64,000 bases of DNA from Anaerolineae bacterium (GCA_025060615.1 JANXBS010000002.1:194860-258859); one strand, 5' to 3'; positions 1 through 10,224 are shown, counted from the first letter of the stretch. Notes: generated by a model not told the origin, from the letters alone. Program-made: numbers and translations.

Positions 1-353
1 ATCAAATCGGGCAGGAGGAACTCGAGGAGGACACCTGGATTGATCTGACTCTACACGAGCCGGTTGAGCCCGAATTCCGCGTCGGCCAGATGGGGTTGGG
101 GTACGAAGAACGCCAGGGGCGCGTCGTCGTCATTGTACAGGAGCTGCTGACGGAGGAGGAAGCAGAGGTACGCGAGCCGATGGTGGCTCGCTTCTGGATG
201 AACAAGGCCCAGGCCCGAGCACTGAGCCGACATGCCGCTGAGGTCGTCGCCGCTGGCCGCCCGACTTGCCCGTTATGCGGCAATCCTATCGACCCCGTCG
301 GCCACTTCTGTCCACCTAGTAACGGCCATCATCGACTTCGAGAGATCCATTAA
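1..353 (+). CDS. DUF3090 family protein, 3' part
   Basis: This gene enters from the left edge, so its start is not seen; the reading frame is open from base 3 to the TAA at 351-353. The visible 116 residues carry the motif FRVGQMGLGY, a stretch of acidic strand-forming sequence, the helix ALSRHAAEVVAAGRP, and a C-terminal CPLCG...GHFCP...NGH segment that looks like a small metal-binding knuckle. This tail is typical of DUF3090 proteins, which are known from Actinobacteria and Chloroflexi and have no settled biochemical role. In several genomes the family sits near a histidine phosphatase and SCO1664-type proteins, but the upstream context is outside the window. Recognition rests on the C-terminal signature. 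Confidence 0.85.
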   Translation, partial: QIGQEELEEDTWIDLTLHEPVEPEFRVGQMGLGYEERQGRVVVIVQELLTEEEAEVREPMVARFWMNKAQARALSRHAAEVVAAGRPTCPLCGNPIDPVGHFCPPSNGHHRLREIH

Positions 354-363
354 CCTTCCAACG

Positions 364-394
364 GTCAGACGCCGATGTAAATTCAGCGTCTGAC
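364..394. terminator. hairpin between convergent genes
   Basis: A perfect 9-bp stem (GTCAGACGC with GCGTCTGAC) with a 13-nt loop lies between the end of the DUF3090 gene and the end of the minus-strand ABC ATPase gene. It has only a weak T-rich tail on either strand. It probably acts as a shared bidirectional terminator. Confidence 0.55.
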
Positions 395-403
395 TGTTCT
401 CAT

Positions 404-1252
404 TCATCTCCCTCTCCATTCAGCGCCGTTGTCTGCCAACACGCCGATCGCTTGACGCACCTGTCCAGCGAGGGCAGCAAAGCGTTCGTGAGCCATCATC
501 TGCAGCGTGCGCGGCCGCGGCAGATCCACGGTGATCTCCCTAGAGATGCGACCGGGTGGCCCTTCCATCACCAGAACCCGATCCGCTAGAAACACCGCCT
601 CGGCGATGCTATGGGTGACCATGACCACTGTGGGGCGACGCAGCAGCCAGATTCGTTGCAGCTCCAAGTTCATGCGCTCACGCGTCAGCGCGTCCAGCGC
701 GCCGAATGGCTCATCCAATAACAACAAGGTGGGCTGATGCACCAGGGCGCGCGCAAGAACCACTCTCTGTTGCATCCCACCCGACAGTTGGCGCGGATAG
801 ACCTCTTCATGCCCTTTTAACCCCACCAGTTCGATTAGGGATTGGGCTCGCGCCTTCGCCTCTTCCGCTGGGACGCCGGCGATCTCTAGCGGCAGCATAA
901 CATTGGCGAGCACCGTCCGCCACGGCATCAGATTCGCTCTCTGAAAGACGAAACCAATACGCCGGCCAGGTGCTGTGATCGGCTCGTTTCCCAACATTAC
1001 CCACCCACGCGTCGGCGTCAACAGCCCCCCCAGGATGTGCAGCAACGTGGTCTTGCCGCATCCCGAAGCGCCCACCACGCATACAAATTCGCCGGGACAA
1101 ACCTGCAAAGAGATATTATCCAGCGCTAAAACAGGGCCACGAGCGCCATTGTAGGCCTTGGTCAGCTCTTCAGCCCGTAGCAGCACCTCATCGTAGCTGG
1201 TATCCAGGCATACCGGCTCTTCGGTTAGCTTAGTGCACCTTTGATCGCTCAT
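404..1252 (-). CDS. ABC importer ATPase (nitrate/sulfonate/thiamine-precursor family), likely riboflavin uptake
   Basis: The 282-residue protein is the ATP-hydrolysing subunit of an ABC importer. It shows Walker A GASGCGKTT, the Q-loop region FVFQRANLMPWRTVLANV, the signature LSGGMQQR, Walker B LLLLDEPFGALD and the H-loop VTHS, as in the SsuB/TauB/ThiZ group. The start is placed at the ATG at 1252 because it overlaps the stop of the lipoprotein gene as ATGA, a typical translational-coupling junction. A longer reading frame upstream would run deep into that gene. It is the last gene of the permease-lipoprotein-ATPase operon behind the FMN riboswitch at 3451-3611, so riboflavin or a flavin precursor is the likely cargo (inference). 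The cargo cannot be read from this subunit alone. Confidence 0.92.
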   Translation of the reverse strand: MSDQRCTKLTEEPVCLDTSYDEVLLRAEELTKAYNGARGPVLALDNISLQVCPGEFVCVVGASGCGKTTLLHILGGLLTPTRGWVMLGNEPITAPGRRIGFVFQRANLMPWRTVLANVMLPLEIAGVPAEEAKARAQSLIELVGLKGHEEVYPRQLSGGMQQRVVLARALVHQPTLLLLDEPFGALDALTRERMNLELQRIWLLRRPTVVMVTHSIAEAVFLADRVLVMEGPPGRISREITVDLPRPRTLQMMAHERFAALAGQVRQAIGVLADNGAEWRGR

Positions 1253-2292
1253 GATGCCTCGACAAAACGATTGGTAAACAGCTTGCCGACATCTACCTCG
1301 ACGTCCACCAGTCCCATCTCCCGCATAAAGCGCGCCGCCTGGGCCCATCGCTCCGGATCCGACCACCCCAAAACCTTGCCCGTGGGAGGACGCCATTCGT
1401 CCAGGACGGTGTTGAAGATAGCCCGGTTGACCGGCTCATTCTCTCCGCCTGCCTCGGGCACCGCCTGGATGGAGATGGCAAAGGCCTCATCGGGATGGTT
1501 TAGCGTGTCTTCTAGCCCTCGTAACAGCGCTCGGACCATACGCTGTACCAGTTCAGGGCGTTCCCGAATGGTCTTTTCATTCGTCACTAGCCCATTTGAC
1601 GGCAAGTTAATGTAATCGGAAACCTGGATCACGTCCACTTCTCGGCCGGCCTGTCGAAGCTTGACTGGCCCGTTCACCGCGTAGTCGAGCGCAGCGTCTA
1701 CCCGCCCCTGTGCCACCGCTTCCGCTTGGGTGAAACCGATACTCTCTAGCGTCACTTTTGACTCGTCTATGCCTGCGGCATACACTAGCGCCTTCCAAGC
1801 GATGAAACTGGCGCCAAATAGTCCCGGGATGCCTACCCGATGTCCCTCCAGCGCCTTGGGCGTGTTAAGCCCCTTCTCCTTCAGGGCGAAGACCACAACT
1901 GGGAACCGATTGTACCAGGTCATTACATAGATCACTGGCAGTCCCTGTGCTTGCGCCAGGATCACCTGCTCGCCACTGGCCACCGCGAACTGCAGCTCAT
2001 CTGTTCCTACCAATTTGATAAAATCCGTCTCGAAGCCATGTTGGAAGACCACTTCAAGGCCCTCTTCGGCGAAATATCCCTTCTCCCTTGCTACATAGAA
2101 CGGCGCGAACTGAACGCTGGGGATGTACCCCAAGCCGAGCGTCAACTTCTCGATCATGGGTGTGCTCGTCATTTCTGTAGCCACCGGTGTCATCATTTGA
2201 GAGGGGATGGAGGTAGGAGGGACCAATATGCATCCAGCCATCGTCATCCATAGGGCAAAGAACACAGCGATCAGCAAGTTGCGTCGTGACAT
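1249..2292 (-). CDS. ribY: ABC importer substrate-binding lipoprotein, NMT1/ThiY-like, probable riboflavin binder
   Basis: This 347-residue secreted protein binds the substrate of the ABC importer. The start at 2292 has AGGAGG six bases upstream and gives a signal peptide with a lipobox (MAGC), so it should be a membrane-anchored lipoprotein. The mature part begins with LGYIPSVQFAPFYVAREKGYF and continues with FKLVGTDELQFAVASGEQ-type sequence, which is the NMT1/THI5-like periplasmic fold used by ThiY and related binders. ThiY-like proteins bind pyrimidine precursors of thiamine, but here the operon is led by an FMN riboswitch, not a TPP riboswitch. RibXY-type riboflavin importers of this kind have been described in Chloroflexi, so RibY is the best call. 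The symbol is an inference from context. Confidence 0.85.
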   Translation of the reverse strand: MSRRNLLIAVFFALWMTMAGCILVPPTSIPSQMMTPVATEMTSTPMIEKLTLGLGYIPSVQFAPFYVAREKGYFAEEGLEVVFQHGFETDFIKLVGTDELQFAVASGEQVILAQAQGLPVIYVMTWYNRFPVVVFALKEKGLNTPKALEGHRVGIPGLFGASFIAWKALVYAAGIDESKVTLESIGFTQAEAVAQGRVDAALDYAVNGPVKLRQAGREVDVIQVSDYINLPSNGLVTNEKTIRERPELVQRMVRALLRGLEDTLNHPDEAFAISIQAVPEAGGENEPVNRAIFNTVLDEWRPPTGKVLGWSDPERWAQAARFMREMGLVDVEVDVGKLFTNRFVEAS

Positions 2293-2402
2293 ATAATCCT
2301 CCTGACCTAAAAATCCTGCAGACATATAAACCCGTTAAGTAGGACACCGGTTCTCAACTTGGCGTTGAAGCATACCCCATTCCTCAAAACCTCCCAAACA
2401 GG

Positions 2403-3236
2403 TCACTCAATCCGCCGCCATCGCAGCAGCCATAGCTCCAGCCAACTCACAGTCAGATACAGGCTGAGCGCGATAAGGATCAACGTGAAGAGGGCCACAA
2501 AGAGCAATGGCGTATCCAGGATCCCGCGCGCCAGATTCAACAGAAACCCCAGCCCGCGATCAGCTCCCACGAACTCCCCTACCACAGCCCCGATCACCGC
2601 CAGCGTGACTGCCACCTTTAGCCCTCCGAATAGCACTGGCAGTGCAGCCGGCACCTCTAGCAACCGAAACGTCTGCCAGCGTGTGGCTCGCAACGACCGC
2701 ATCAACGCCAACAGGTCTGGCTCAACGGAACGGATGCCGATCACTGTATTGACCAACATAGGAAAGAAGACGGTCAGCGCGCAGATCAGCACCTTGGAGA
2801 GTGCCCCAAAGCCGAACCAGATCACCACCAGCGGGGCGATAGTCACTACAGGCACCGATTGCGAGGCGATGATGTAGGGGGATAGAAGGCGCTCTAACAG
2901 GGGGGATTTAGCCAGCCCGTAGCCGATCACCAATGCTGCGGTGAGGCCCAAGCTTAGGCCCCCTGCGATCTCGAGTAGGGTGATTCGAGTATGCCGCCAT
3001 AAGGTTCCATCCATCACTACGACTAGAAACTTATCCCACACGCGTCCTGGCGATGGCAGGATGAACGAGGGATATCCTCCCACCCGTACCAACAGTTCCC
3101 ACATTCCTAGGATGAGCGCCAATATTACCGGCGCCAACAAGACCTCGACGTTTCTGATCACTCGTTGCCATATTTGGGGGAGCTTTACTGCTAACGTCTG
3201 CCGTTCCCAGCTCCTTCGGCTCATCTGAATCGTCAT
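2403..3236 (-). CDS. ribX: ABC importer permease, probable riboflavin transporter subunit
   Basis: The 277-residue membrane protein belongs to the binding-protein-dependent permease family (SsuC/ThiX-like). It has about six hydrophobic segments and, near residues 185-205, the EAA-type loop that docks the ATPase (MRSLRATRWQTFRLLEVPAA). The start ATG at 3236 is preceded by GGAGG at a good distance. It is the first gene of the operon, and the leader upstream contains two intrinsic terminators and the FMN riboswitch. About 110 bases separate it from the lipoprotein gene. The RibX assignment depends on the riboswitch and on known ThiXY-like RibXY systems; the protein alone would be annotated as a nitrate/sulfonate/taurine-type permease. 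Confidence 0.85.
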   Translation of the reverse strand: MTIQMSRRSWERQTLAVKLPQIWQRVIRNVEVLLAPVILALILGMWELLVRVGGYPSFILPSPGRVWDKFLVVVMDGTLWRHTRITLLEIAGGLSLGLTAALVIGYGLAKSPLLERLLSPYIIASQSVPVVTIAPLVVIWFGFGALSKVLICALTVFFPMLVNTVIGIRSVEPDLLALMRSLRATRWQTFRLLEVPAALPVLFGGLKVAVTLAVIGAVVGEFVGADRGLGFLLNLARGILDTPLLFVALFTLILIALSLYLTVSWLELWLLRWRRIE

Positions 3237-3287
3237 CCTGTGCCTCCTAAGCCAAAATCCTTACACGTCTGGCCTTTACATGAAAAC

Positions 3288-3312
3288 GCCCGAAGGCAAT
3301 AGGCCTTCGGGC
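3288..3312 (-). terminator. second leader hairpin ahead of permease gene
   Basis: A perfect 10-bp stem (GCCCGAAGGC with GCCTTCGGGC) with a 5-nt loop is followed on the minus strand by GTTTTC. It lies 50 bases before the permease start and downstream of the main attenuator. It may be a back-up terminator or an expression-platform hairpin. Confidence 0.6.
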
Positions 3313-3359
3313 AGAGCAAAACACACTACGCCGCTATGGCTAGGCCAGCTCGAGTGCCG

Positions 3360-3392
3360 AAAAAACCCCGGAGATCGTATAGACCTCCGGGG
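3360..3392 (-). terminator. intrinsic terminator, expression platform of FMN riboswitch
   Basis: On the minus strand an 8-bp stem (CCCCGGAG with CTCCGGGG) is followed directly by six T residues. It lies about 60 bases after the FMN aptamer. This arrangement fits transcription attenuation: flavin-bound aptamer, terminator formed, transporter genes off. Confidence 0.8.
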
Positions 3393-3450
3393 CATGCTAT
3401 CCATAGCACTCGCTTGCCGCTAGGGCGTAGCTCGTGCGGCATCCAACGAT

Positions 3451-3611
3451 CACCTTCTTCCATCCGGACTATACCGTCGGCTCCGGCCTCTCACCGGATC
3501 CACCGCCAGCCCTCACGGGCTTCAGCGGGTCGCGGGCTCGGTCTTCACGGACCATACCACCGATCGGGAATTGCCCCACTTACAGCGGGACTCACCCTGC
3601 CCCGAAGGTGT
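3451..3611 (-). ncRNA. FMN riboswitch (RFN element)
   Basis: Read on the minus strand this is a full FMN aptamer. In order it shows the P1 strand CACCTTC, GGGGCAGGGTGA, AATTCCCGATCGGTGGTA, CCGCGACCCGC, GGTGAGAGGCCGGAGCCGAC, GGTATAGTCCGGATG, and the closing P1 strand GAAGGTG. These are the strongly conserved segments of the RFN element. It sits between a good promoter and a terminator hairpin and controls the ABC importer genes at 404-3236. Binding of FMN is expected to reduce their transcription. The family assignment is read directly from sequence; the mode of control is inferred from the hairpin order. Confidence 0.95.
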
Positions 3612-3640
3612 GAACCATATTCAATTGTCAGCTCGTGAAA

Positions 3641-3668
3641 AGTATAGCCGAAAACAGCCAGTTGTCAA
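3641..3668 (-). promoter_or_regulatory. sigma-70-type promoter of FMN riboswitch transcript
   Basis: On the minus strand TTGACA and TATACT are separated by 16 bases. Transcription would begin near 3634, about 20 bases before the aptamer. Confidence 0.8.
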
Positions 3669-3708
3669 GCGTTTTTCACAAGACTGAAGCAAAGTCACCG
3701 CTCACCGA

Positions 3709-4701
3709 TCAGTTAACCCCGATGCCATGCCACATAACGGCCTGCCCATCGAGCAAGATGCTCACCCGATGGTCACGGGCACTGGCCTCAGCTCCCTGCG
3801 TGATCCGTTCTCCGGCTACTACGGGTAGGGCGTGGTAACCGGCGCGCTGCAACAGGGTGGCTCGTCGTCGTGCTCGCTCAACGTCACCCTCATCCAATAC
3901 GGCTGAAACCTCCACTGCCAGCCATACCTCGGGTGCCTCCGGCACAGTTCGCAAGCGACCGTTGACGAGCAGGTCTAGGCGGAATACATCTAACACTTCC
4001 TCGTCAGAGAGCCTCTGCTCTAAAGCCTCCTCCAGCGCTTCAGGCACTACGGCGCGTACTCGTCGCAGCCATTGACCGAAATATCCTCCCACATGGTCGC
4101 GGTAGGTGCTTTCCAAGACGCGCCCTTTGAGGTCTCCCACAATGTCTTCAATCCGTTTCTGGCTTTCTACTAGGGCAGCCACTTGCCGGGTTAAACTTTG
4201 CATTTGCTCAGTCAAGGCCTGGACTTGAGTGATTAGGGTTGCGACGATCTCCTCCAGGCGTTGCAGCCGTTCCTCAACGTTAGCTAGACGCTCTTCATGG
4301 CGAAGCTGGATCTCTTCCAGACGGGCTAGACGCTCCTCAGTGCGCTGCTGCGCCTCCTCCAGGCGAGTCAACCGCTCCTCAGTGCGCTGCTGCGCCTCCT
4401 CCAGGCGAGTCAACCGCTCCTCAGCACGCCGCTGTGCCTCAGCCAAAGCTGCTACCGTCTCCTCCAGACGAGTCAACCGCTCCTCAGCACGCCGCTGTGC
4501 CTCAGCCAAAGCCGCTACCGTCTCCTCCAGACGAGTCAACCGCTCCTCAGCACGCCGCTGTGCCTCTATCAACCCACGGACAAGTTGGGGCAAGGTCAAC
4601 AACTCTTCAGAGAGCAATAGCGTGCGCAACTCGGTTCGCCACTCAGGATGCGTTGTAAGCAACTTTACCAGATCATGAAAATCCTGCACTTCAAAAGCCA
4701 T
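3709..4701 (-). CDS. coiled-coil protein with PD-(D/E)XK-like C-terminal domain
   Basis: The 330-residue protein has three parts. Residues 1-45 form a short helical head. Residues about 45-185 are an uninterrupted coiled coil made of near-identical units such as AQRRAEERLTRLEE, repeated with a 14- or 21-residue period. Residues about 190-330 are globular and contain FRLDLLVNGRL and WLAVEVSAVLDEGDVERA, resembling DUF3782-type, PD-(D/E)XK-superfamily sequences. The last residue of the usual E-x-K motif is not lysine (EVS), so nuclease activity is doubtful. No signal peptide or membrane segment is seen. The start has GGGAGG eight bases upstream. Such proteins are common in Chloroflexi and cyanobacteria and often carry variable repeat numbers. 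Function is unknown. Confidence 0.85.
   Translation of the reverse strand: MAFEVQDFHDLVKLLTTHPEWRTELRTLLLSEELLTLPQLVRGLIEAQRRAEERLTRLEETVAALAEAQRRAEERLTRLEETVAALAEAQRRAEERLTRLEEAQQRTEERLTRLEEAQQRTEERLARLEEIQLRHEERLANVEERLQRLEEIVATLITQVQALTEQMQSLTRQVAALVESQKRIEDIVGDLKGRVLESTYRDHVGGYFGQWLRRVRAVVPEALEEALEQRLSDEEVLDVFRLDLLVNGRLRTVPEAPEVWLAVEVSAVLDEGDVERARRRATLLQRAGYHALPVVAGERITQGAEASARDHRVSILLDGQAVMWHGIGVN
4340..4575. repeat. in-frame tandem repeats of 42 and 63 bp within coiled-coil gene
   Basis: The block CGAGTCAACCGCTCCTCAG recurs at least four times. Between 4430 and 4570 two 63-bp units are almost identical; between 4340 and 4425 the period is 42 bp. All units are multiples of 21 bases, keeping frame and coiled-coil phase. 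Such near-identity suggests recent expansion by slippage or unequal crossing-over. Confidence 0.85.
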
Positions 4702-4811
4702 CCGTTTCCTCCCGGCTATTTGCCATATTGTGAATAGCGGCTATGCGGGCCCCTACGAAACGCTCTAGCCTTCTCCCACCCAGACGAGTTCTGCGGCACC
4801 CACTAGCAAAG

Positions 4812-4840
4812 ATTCTGCCGCAACTTACTCTGAAAGTCAA
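4812..4840 (-). promoter_or_regulatory. possible promoter for coiled-coil nuclease-like gene
   Basis: On the minus strand TTGACT and CAGAAT are separated by 17 bases, about 110 bases before the gene start at 4701. The -10 element is weak. Nothing else was recognised in the 4702-4940 spacer. Confidence 0.4.
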
Positions 4841-4944
4841 AAAGATACAATTACTATCATAAGCTACCACCCCCTAACCCCAGAAACCATCAGGATATAC
4901 GAAAAGGACCACCCGTACATGCGCAGGCCGTTCCAGATCGTGCG

Positions 4945-4975
4945 TTGGCCTCTCTTGATATCATTATGCTATAAT
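4945..4975 (+). promoter_or_regulatory. possible promoter for the coiled-coil/selB operon
   Basis: A perfect TATAAT at 4970-4975 lies 72 bases before the TTG start at 5047. TTGGCC at 4945-4950 is the best -35 candidate with a 19-base spacer, slightly long. Confidence 0.5.
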
Positions 4976-5046
4976 GAATTGTGATCGCTTCTCGGAAGAA
5001 ACGCGACCTATACGCTGTCTAGAGGCTATGTCGTAAGGAGGAAGTA

Positions 5047-6252
5047 TTGGACACGGCACAACTGAACCAGATGGTGGCCTGGCTAGATGAGGAACACCGC
5101 AAGGATCGAGCCGAAATCACCAAGCTCCGACAACAACTGGAAGCCCAGGCCATCGAAGTCCAAGAGCAAACGCGCCGCATCCAGGAGCTGGAAGGGCGAC
5201 TAGCTAGCGTTCAGGCACAACTGGCCCGCTTTGGCCAGATCGAGCAGGCCATTGAGCAAATGCGAAGCGAAGTAGCGCTGATGCTGGATCGCATCCAAGA
5301 GGACCTAATGCGATCCGAGCGAGAATCCGAGCGAGCGCGCCTGTCCGACCGTGAGGCTATGGCGCGCGCTATCAGCGAAATCCGCAAGGAGCTGACCCGC
5401 ATCGGCCGCATCGAAGAGGAGCTGAGCGTGCGCAAAGTGGAAGATCAGCGCCTAACAGAAGCGGTGATGGACTTGCGCCAACAGGTGACCACGGTGGCCA
5501 AAAATGTAGATGAGCGCACCCGCAGCATCCCGTATATACTCGAACAGCGCAATCAGGATGCTAAACGGATCACCCAGCTCCAACAGGAGACCATCGAACT
5601 GTTCAAACGGATTGACGCCGTCGCCAACCGACTGCCTGTGCTGGAGATGAATATCCAGCGAGCTGTCAAAGAGGTGGAGACGATTTCGCCCGTTCCTGCA
5701 GAGCTGAAGCGCGCCCAGGAATCGTTCATCGAGCAGATGAAGCTGGCGCAAATCGAACAGGAACGGCAACTGCGCGGATTCCAGGATGAGATGGCCGGCT
5801 ATCGGGATGAGATCGAGGCGCAACGCAAACAATTAAAAGAGATGGCGGAGACCGTCGAGCAGGGCAAACGCGCCGTTCAAACCATCGAGCAATTTCAACA
5901 GGCCATCCGGCGCGAGCAAAGTCAGGTCACAGAACTCCAGCGGCTGGCCGAGGAACGCCAGCGCAGGGAGTGGGAAATCTTCCAAGCCGAGTACGAGAAG
6001 CGATGGCAGAGGGAACTGCTGAACTGGCAGCAGCGCTGGCAACAACAGGAGCAGTTTAATCAGGAGATCATCAAGCGGTTTCCTCCTTTGGAAATGCAAC
6101 TGAAACTCCATGCGGCTCAGATCGAGCATCTGTGGCATGTACAGGAGGAGCTCGGCGCCCACTGCCTGCACGAGGCCCAGCGATGGCTGGACACGTTGGA
6201 AACCGCTCTGGAACAGCGTGATCAGCTTAAAAGCAACCAGGAGCCCAAGTAA
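5047..6252 (+). CDS. long coiled-coil protein of unknown function
   Basis: The 401-residue protein is almost entirely charged heptad sequence rich in E, Q, R and L, predicted to be a continuous coiled coil, without signal peptide, membrane segment or recognisable catalytic motif. The TTG start at 5047 is chosen because GGAGG lies just upstream (GTAAGGAGGAAGTATTG) and the N-terminal residues continue the helix. It ends three bases before selB, so the two are surely cotranscribed. Structural, scaffold or SMC-hinge-like roles are possible, but nothing in the sequence distinguishes them. The tight coupling with selB is the only functional hint, and it may simply reflect a housekeeping operon. Confidence 0.8.
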   Translation: MDTAQLNQMVAWLDEEHRKDRAEITKLRQQLEAQAIEVQEQTRRIQELEGRLASVQAQLARFGQIEQAIEQMRSEVALMLDRIQEDLMRSERESERARLSDREAMARAISEIRKELTRIGRIEEELSVRKVEDQRLTEAVMDLRQQVTTVAKNVDERTRSIPYILEQRNQDAKRITQLQQETIELFKRIDAVANRLPVLEMNIQRAVKEVETISPVPAELKRAQESFIEQMKLAQIEQERQLRGFQDEMAGYRDEIEAQRKQLKEMAETVEQGKRAVQTIEQFQQAIRREQSQVTELQRLAEERQRREWEIFQAEYEKRWQRELLNWQQRWQQQEQFNQEIIKRFPPLEMQLKLHAAQIEHLWHVQEELGAHCLHEAQRWLDTLETALEQRDQLKSNQEPK

Positions 6253-6255
6253 CGT

Positions 6256-8193
6256 ATGCACGTGATCGGCACCGCCGGACATGTAGACCATGGCAAGTCC
6301 ACGCTTGTGCTGGCCCTCACCGGCATTGACCCCGATCGTCTTAAGGAAGAGAAAGAGCGGCAGATGACTATCGACCTAGGGTTCGCCTGGTTGCGGCTAC
6401 CCGATGGTCAGATCGTGGGCGTGGTAGATGTGCCTGGGCATATTGACTTCATCCAGAACATGCTAGCTGGCGTGGGGGGAATTGACGCCGCGCTATTGGT
6501 GATCGCCGCTGACGAGGGGGTGATGCCGCAAACGCGTGAGCACCTGTCCATCCTTGACCTGCTGGCGGTGCCCGGCGGGCTTATCGCCCTGACCAAGTTA
6601 GACCTGGTGAACGATCCCGAGTGGCTCGACCTGGTCCAGGAGGACATCTGTCAAGTTATACAGAGGACCTGCCTGGCCCATGCTCCAATCGTGCCGGTAT
6701 CGGCGCGCACAGGCCAAGGGTTAGATGCGCTGAAGGCGACTTTGGTGGAGGTGCTGGCCGCAGTGCCGCCACGACGCGATGTGGGCCGGCCCCGCCTGCC
6801 CATTGATCGCGTCTTCAGCCTGACCGGCTTCGGCACCATCGTCACGGGCACCCTCAGCGATGGCTCGTTCGAGGTGGGACAGGAGGTGGTGATCGTGCCT
6901 GGCCGCAACGGCGAGCCGATTAAAGCGCGCATCCGTGGCCTGCAGACATATCATCAAAAGACCGAACGAGCCTTGCCCGGCAGCCGCGTCGCGATTAATT
7001 TGACCAATGTACATCCAGACGAATTGGCGCGCGGCATGGTGGTGACCCGTCCGGGCCTCCTCACGGTGAGCACATTGATAGATGTGCGCCTCCGCATGTT
7101 GCCGGATGCGCCGTTGCCGGTGCGCCACAACCAGGAGGTGGCCTTTTTCACTGGTGCAGCGGAAGTGATGGCGCGCACGCGACTGCTAGACGCCGAAACG
7201 CTTCAGCCCGGTAGCGAGGGATGGGTTCAACTGCACCTAGCGAAGCCGGTGGCTGTGCTCCCAGGCGATCGCTTCATCCTGCGTCTGCCATCGCCTAGCT
7301 ACACGTTGGGGGGCGGCGTCATCGTGGATGCGATGCCGCGCCGTTGGCGTCGTTTCCGGCCAGAGGTGATCCGACGATTGGAGACGCTGGCCCATGGTTC
7401 GCCTGCCGAGCAGCTTCTGCACGTTCTGGAGCAGGTGGAACCGATCACTAGCGCCGAGCTGATCGCCCGCTGTTTGCTGCCCGCCGAGACTGCCCTCGCC
7501 GCCCTCCAGGAGTTAGCACAGCGAGGTGCCGTCGAAGCGCTGGCCGGTGGCCCTCTGCGCATTGAACAGGGCGATCAGTTGCTTATCTCGGCCAACGGAT
7601 GGCGAGCCTGGCGCGAACGGCTCCTCAAGGCCCTAGAGGATTATCACGCCCGTTACCCGCTGCGGCCAGGAATCCCCCGCCAGGAGCTTAAGGGGCGACT
7701 AGAGACCGGCCAGCTCATCCTGAGCACCCGCGCCTTTAATGAGATTATGGCCCGCGCAGCGGCGGAAGGGATTGTGGAAGAGGAAGGCACGCTGGCACGT
7801 CGGGCCGGCTTCCGTGTGGCCTTCACACCCGAGCAGGAGCAAGCGATCCGCTCTCTGCTATCCGCTTTCGAGCAGCAGCCATATACACCCCCCTCCGTCG
7901 CCGATGCTGTGGCCAGCGTCGGGGCTGACGTGTTCCAAGCGCTAGTAGACCAGGGCCGGCTGGTAAAAGTAAGTGAGGACGTGGCTTTCAGCGCGTCGGT
8001 GTACCGGCAGATGGTGGCCGAGATCCGGGCTTTCATCGAGCGCGAGGGGAGCATCACGGTGGCTCAGGCGCGTGACCTGCTTCAGACCAGTCGTAAGTAC
8101 GCGCTGGCGCTGATGGAATATCTGGACGCGCAGCGGATTACGCGCCGTGTCGGTGACGTACGCGTGCTGCGAGAGAAAACAGGGGAGGGATGA
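6256..8193 (+). CDS. selB: selenocysteine-specific translation elongation factor SelB
   Basis: The 645-residue GTPase delivers selenocysteyl-tRNA to UGA codons that carry a SECIS element. The N-terminal G domain shows GHVDHGKST (G1), DVPGH (G3) and TKLD (G4). Two EF-Tu-like beta-barrel domains follow, with the typical [19 protein letters not shown] segment near residue 185. The C-terminal part from about residue 390 is made of winged-helix repeats that bind SECIS RNA; the end ([24 protein letters not shown]) is the classical last winged helix. Length fits bacterial SelB. No selA, selD, tRNA-Sec or clear selenoprotein gene was found in this window, so those must lie elsewhere if the pathway is active. 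It is translated right after the coiled-coil gene. Confidence 0.95.
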   Translation: MHVIGTAGHVDHGKSTLVLALTGIDPDRLKEEKERQMTIDLGFAWLRLPDGQIVGVVDVPGHIDFIQNMLAGVGGIDAALLVIAADEGVMPQTREHLSILDLLAVPGGLIALTKLDLVNDPEWLDLVQEDICQVIQRTCLAHAPIVPVSARTGQGLDALKATLVEVLAAVPPRRDVGRPRLPIDRVFSLTGFGTIVTGTLSDGSFEVGQEVVIVPGRNGEPIKARIRGLQTYHQKTERALPGSRVAINLTNVHPDELARGMVVTRPGLLTVSTLIDVRLRMLPDAPLPVRHNQEVAFFTGAAEVMARTRLLDAETLQPGSEGWVQLHLAKPVAVLPGDRFILRLPSPSYTLGGGVIVDAMPRRWRRFRPEVIRRLETLAHGSPAEQLLHVLEQVEPITSAELIARCLLPAETALAALQELAQRGAVEALAGGPLRIEQGDQLLISANGWRAWRERLLKALEDYHARYPLRPGIPRQELKGRLETGQLILSTRAFNEIMARAAAEGIVEEEGTLARRAGFRVAFTPEQEQAIRSLLSAFEQQPYTPPSVADAVASVGADVFQALVDQGRLVKVSEDVAFSASVYRQMVAEIRAFIEREGSITVAQARDLLQTSRKYALALMEYLDAQRITRRVGDVRVLREKTGEG

Positions 8194-8196
8194 ACA

Positions 8197-9756
<1,560 letters not shown>

Positions 9757-9762
9757 TAGCGT

Positions 9763-9791
9763 TTGCCCAGGTCTGGAGGCGATGCTATAAT
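9763..9791 (+). promoter_or_regulatory. promoter upstream of gatC
   Basis: TTGCCC and TATAAT are separated by 17 bases. The predicted start of transcription, near 9798, leaves a leader of about 100 bases before gatC. Confidence 0.7.
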
Positions 9792-9895
9792 GCATGTGCC
9801 TCGCTGACAGCGCCGTCACGTGCTCCGGTTGCTCTACCTCACCGATGACGGTGGCCGTCCGGTTGATACATAAGATCACCCACAGGTTGGCTGCC

Positions 9896-10183
9896 ATGTC
9901 CCTGACCCTCGCAGACGTCCGATACATCGCCGAGCTAGCCAAACTAGGCCTGACGCCGGAAGAAGAGGAGCGCTTCCGGGATCAACTCTCCGCTATCTTG
10001 GACTATTTTGCCCGCCTGCAGGAGGTGGACACCTCTGCCATCCCAGCGACGGCGACAGTGCTACCCGTGCGCAATGTGATGCGCGAGGACGAGGTACAGC
10101 CATCGTTAAGCCGGGAGGATGCGCTGTTTAATGCGCCGGATGCCGTAGAAGGCTGCTTCCGCACGTTGGCCGTGCTCGAATAG
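9896..10183 (+). CDS. gatC: Asp-tRNA(Asn)/Glu-tRNA(Gln) amidotransferase subunit C
   Basis: GatC is the small stabilising subunit that wraps between GatA and GatB. The 95-residue protein shows the family pattern [32 protein letters not shown] and the C-terminal [12 protein letters not shown]. The ATG at 9896 gives the normal family length; a start about 100 bases further upstream would add unrelated residues. The ribosome-binding site is weak. gatA follows after 41 bases, while gatB is five genes downstream at 15592. Confidence 0.92.
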   Translation: MSLTLADVRYIAELAKLGLTPEEEERFRDQLSAILDYFARLQEVDTSAIPATATVLPVRNVMREDEVQPSLSREDALFNAPDAVEGCFRTLAVLE

Positions 10184-10224
10184 CGAAAGGCTCAGCGCCC
10201 AGCGAGGGAAAGAAGGGGGGAAGC

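Noticed and set aside
3451-3611. TPP riboswitch, expected for a ThiXYZ-like operon
   Set aside because: The TPP core (CTGAGA...ACCTGATCTGG) is absent while all FMN-element segments are present.
4340-4575. Repeats considered as a CRISPR-like array
   Set aside because: Units are contiguous without unique spacers and code for heptads in frame.
4229-4678. 149-codon plus-strand frame with Ser/Arg repeats
   Set aside because: It is the complement of the coiled-coil repeats in the minus-strand gene; the repeats there have coiled-coil phase and the frame has a proper ribosome-binding site.
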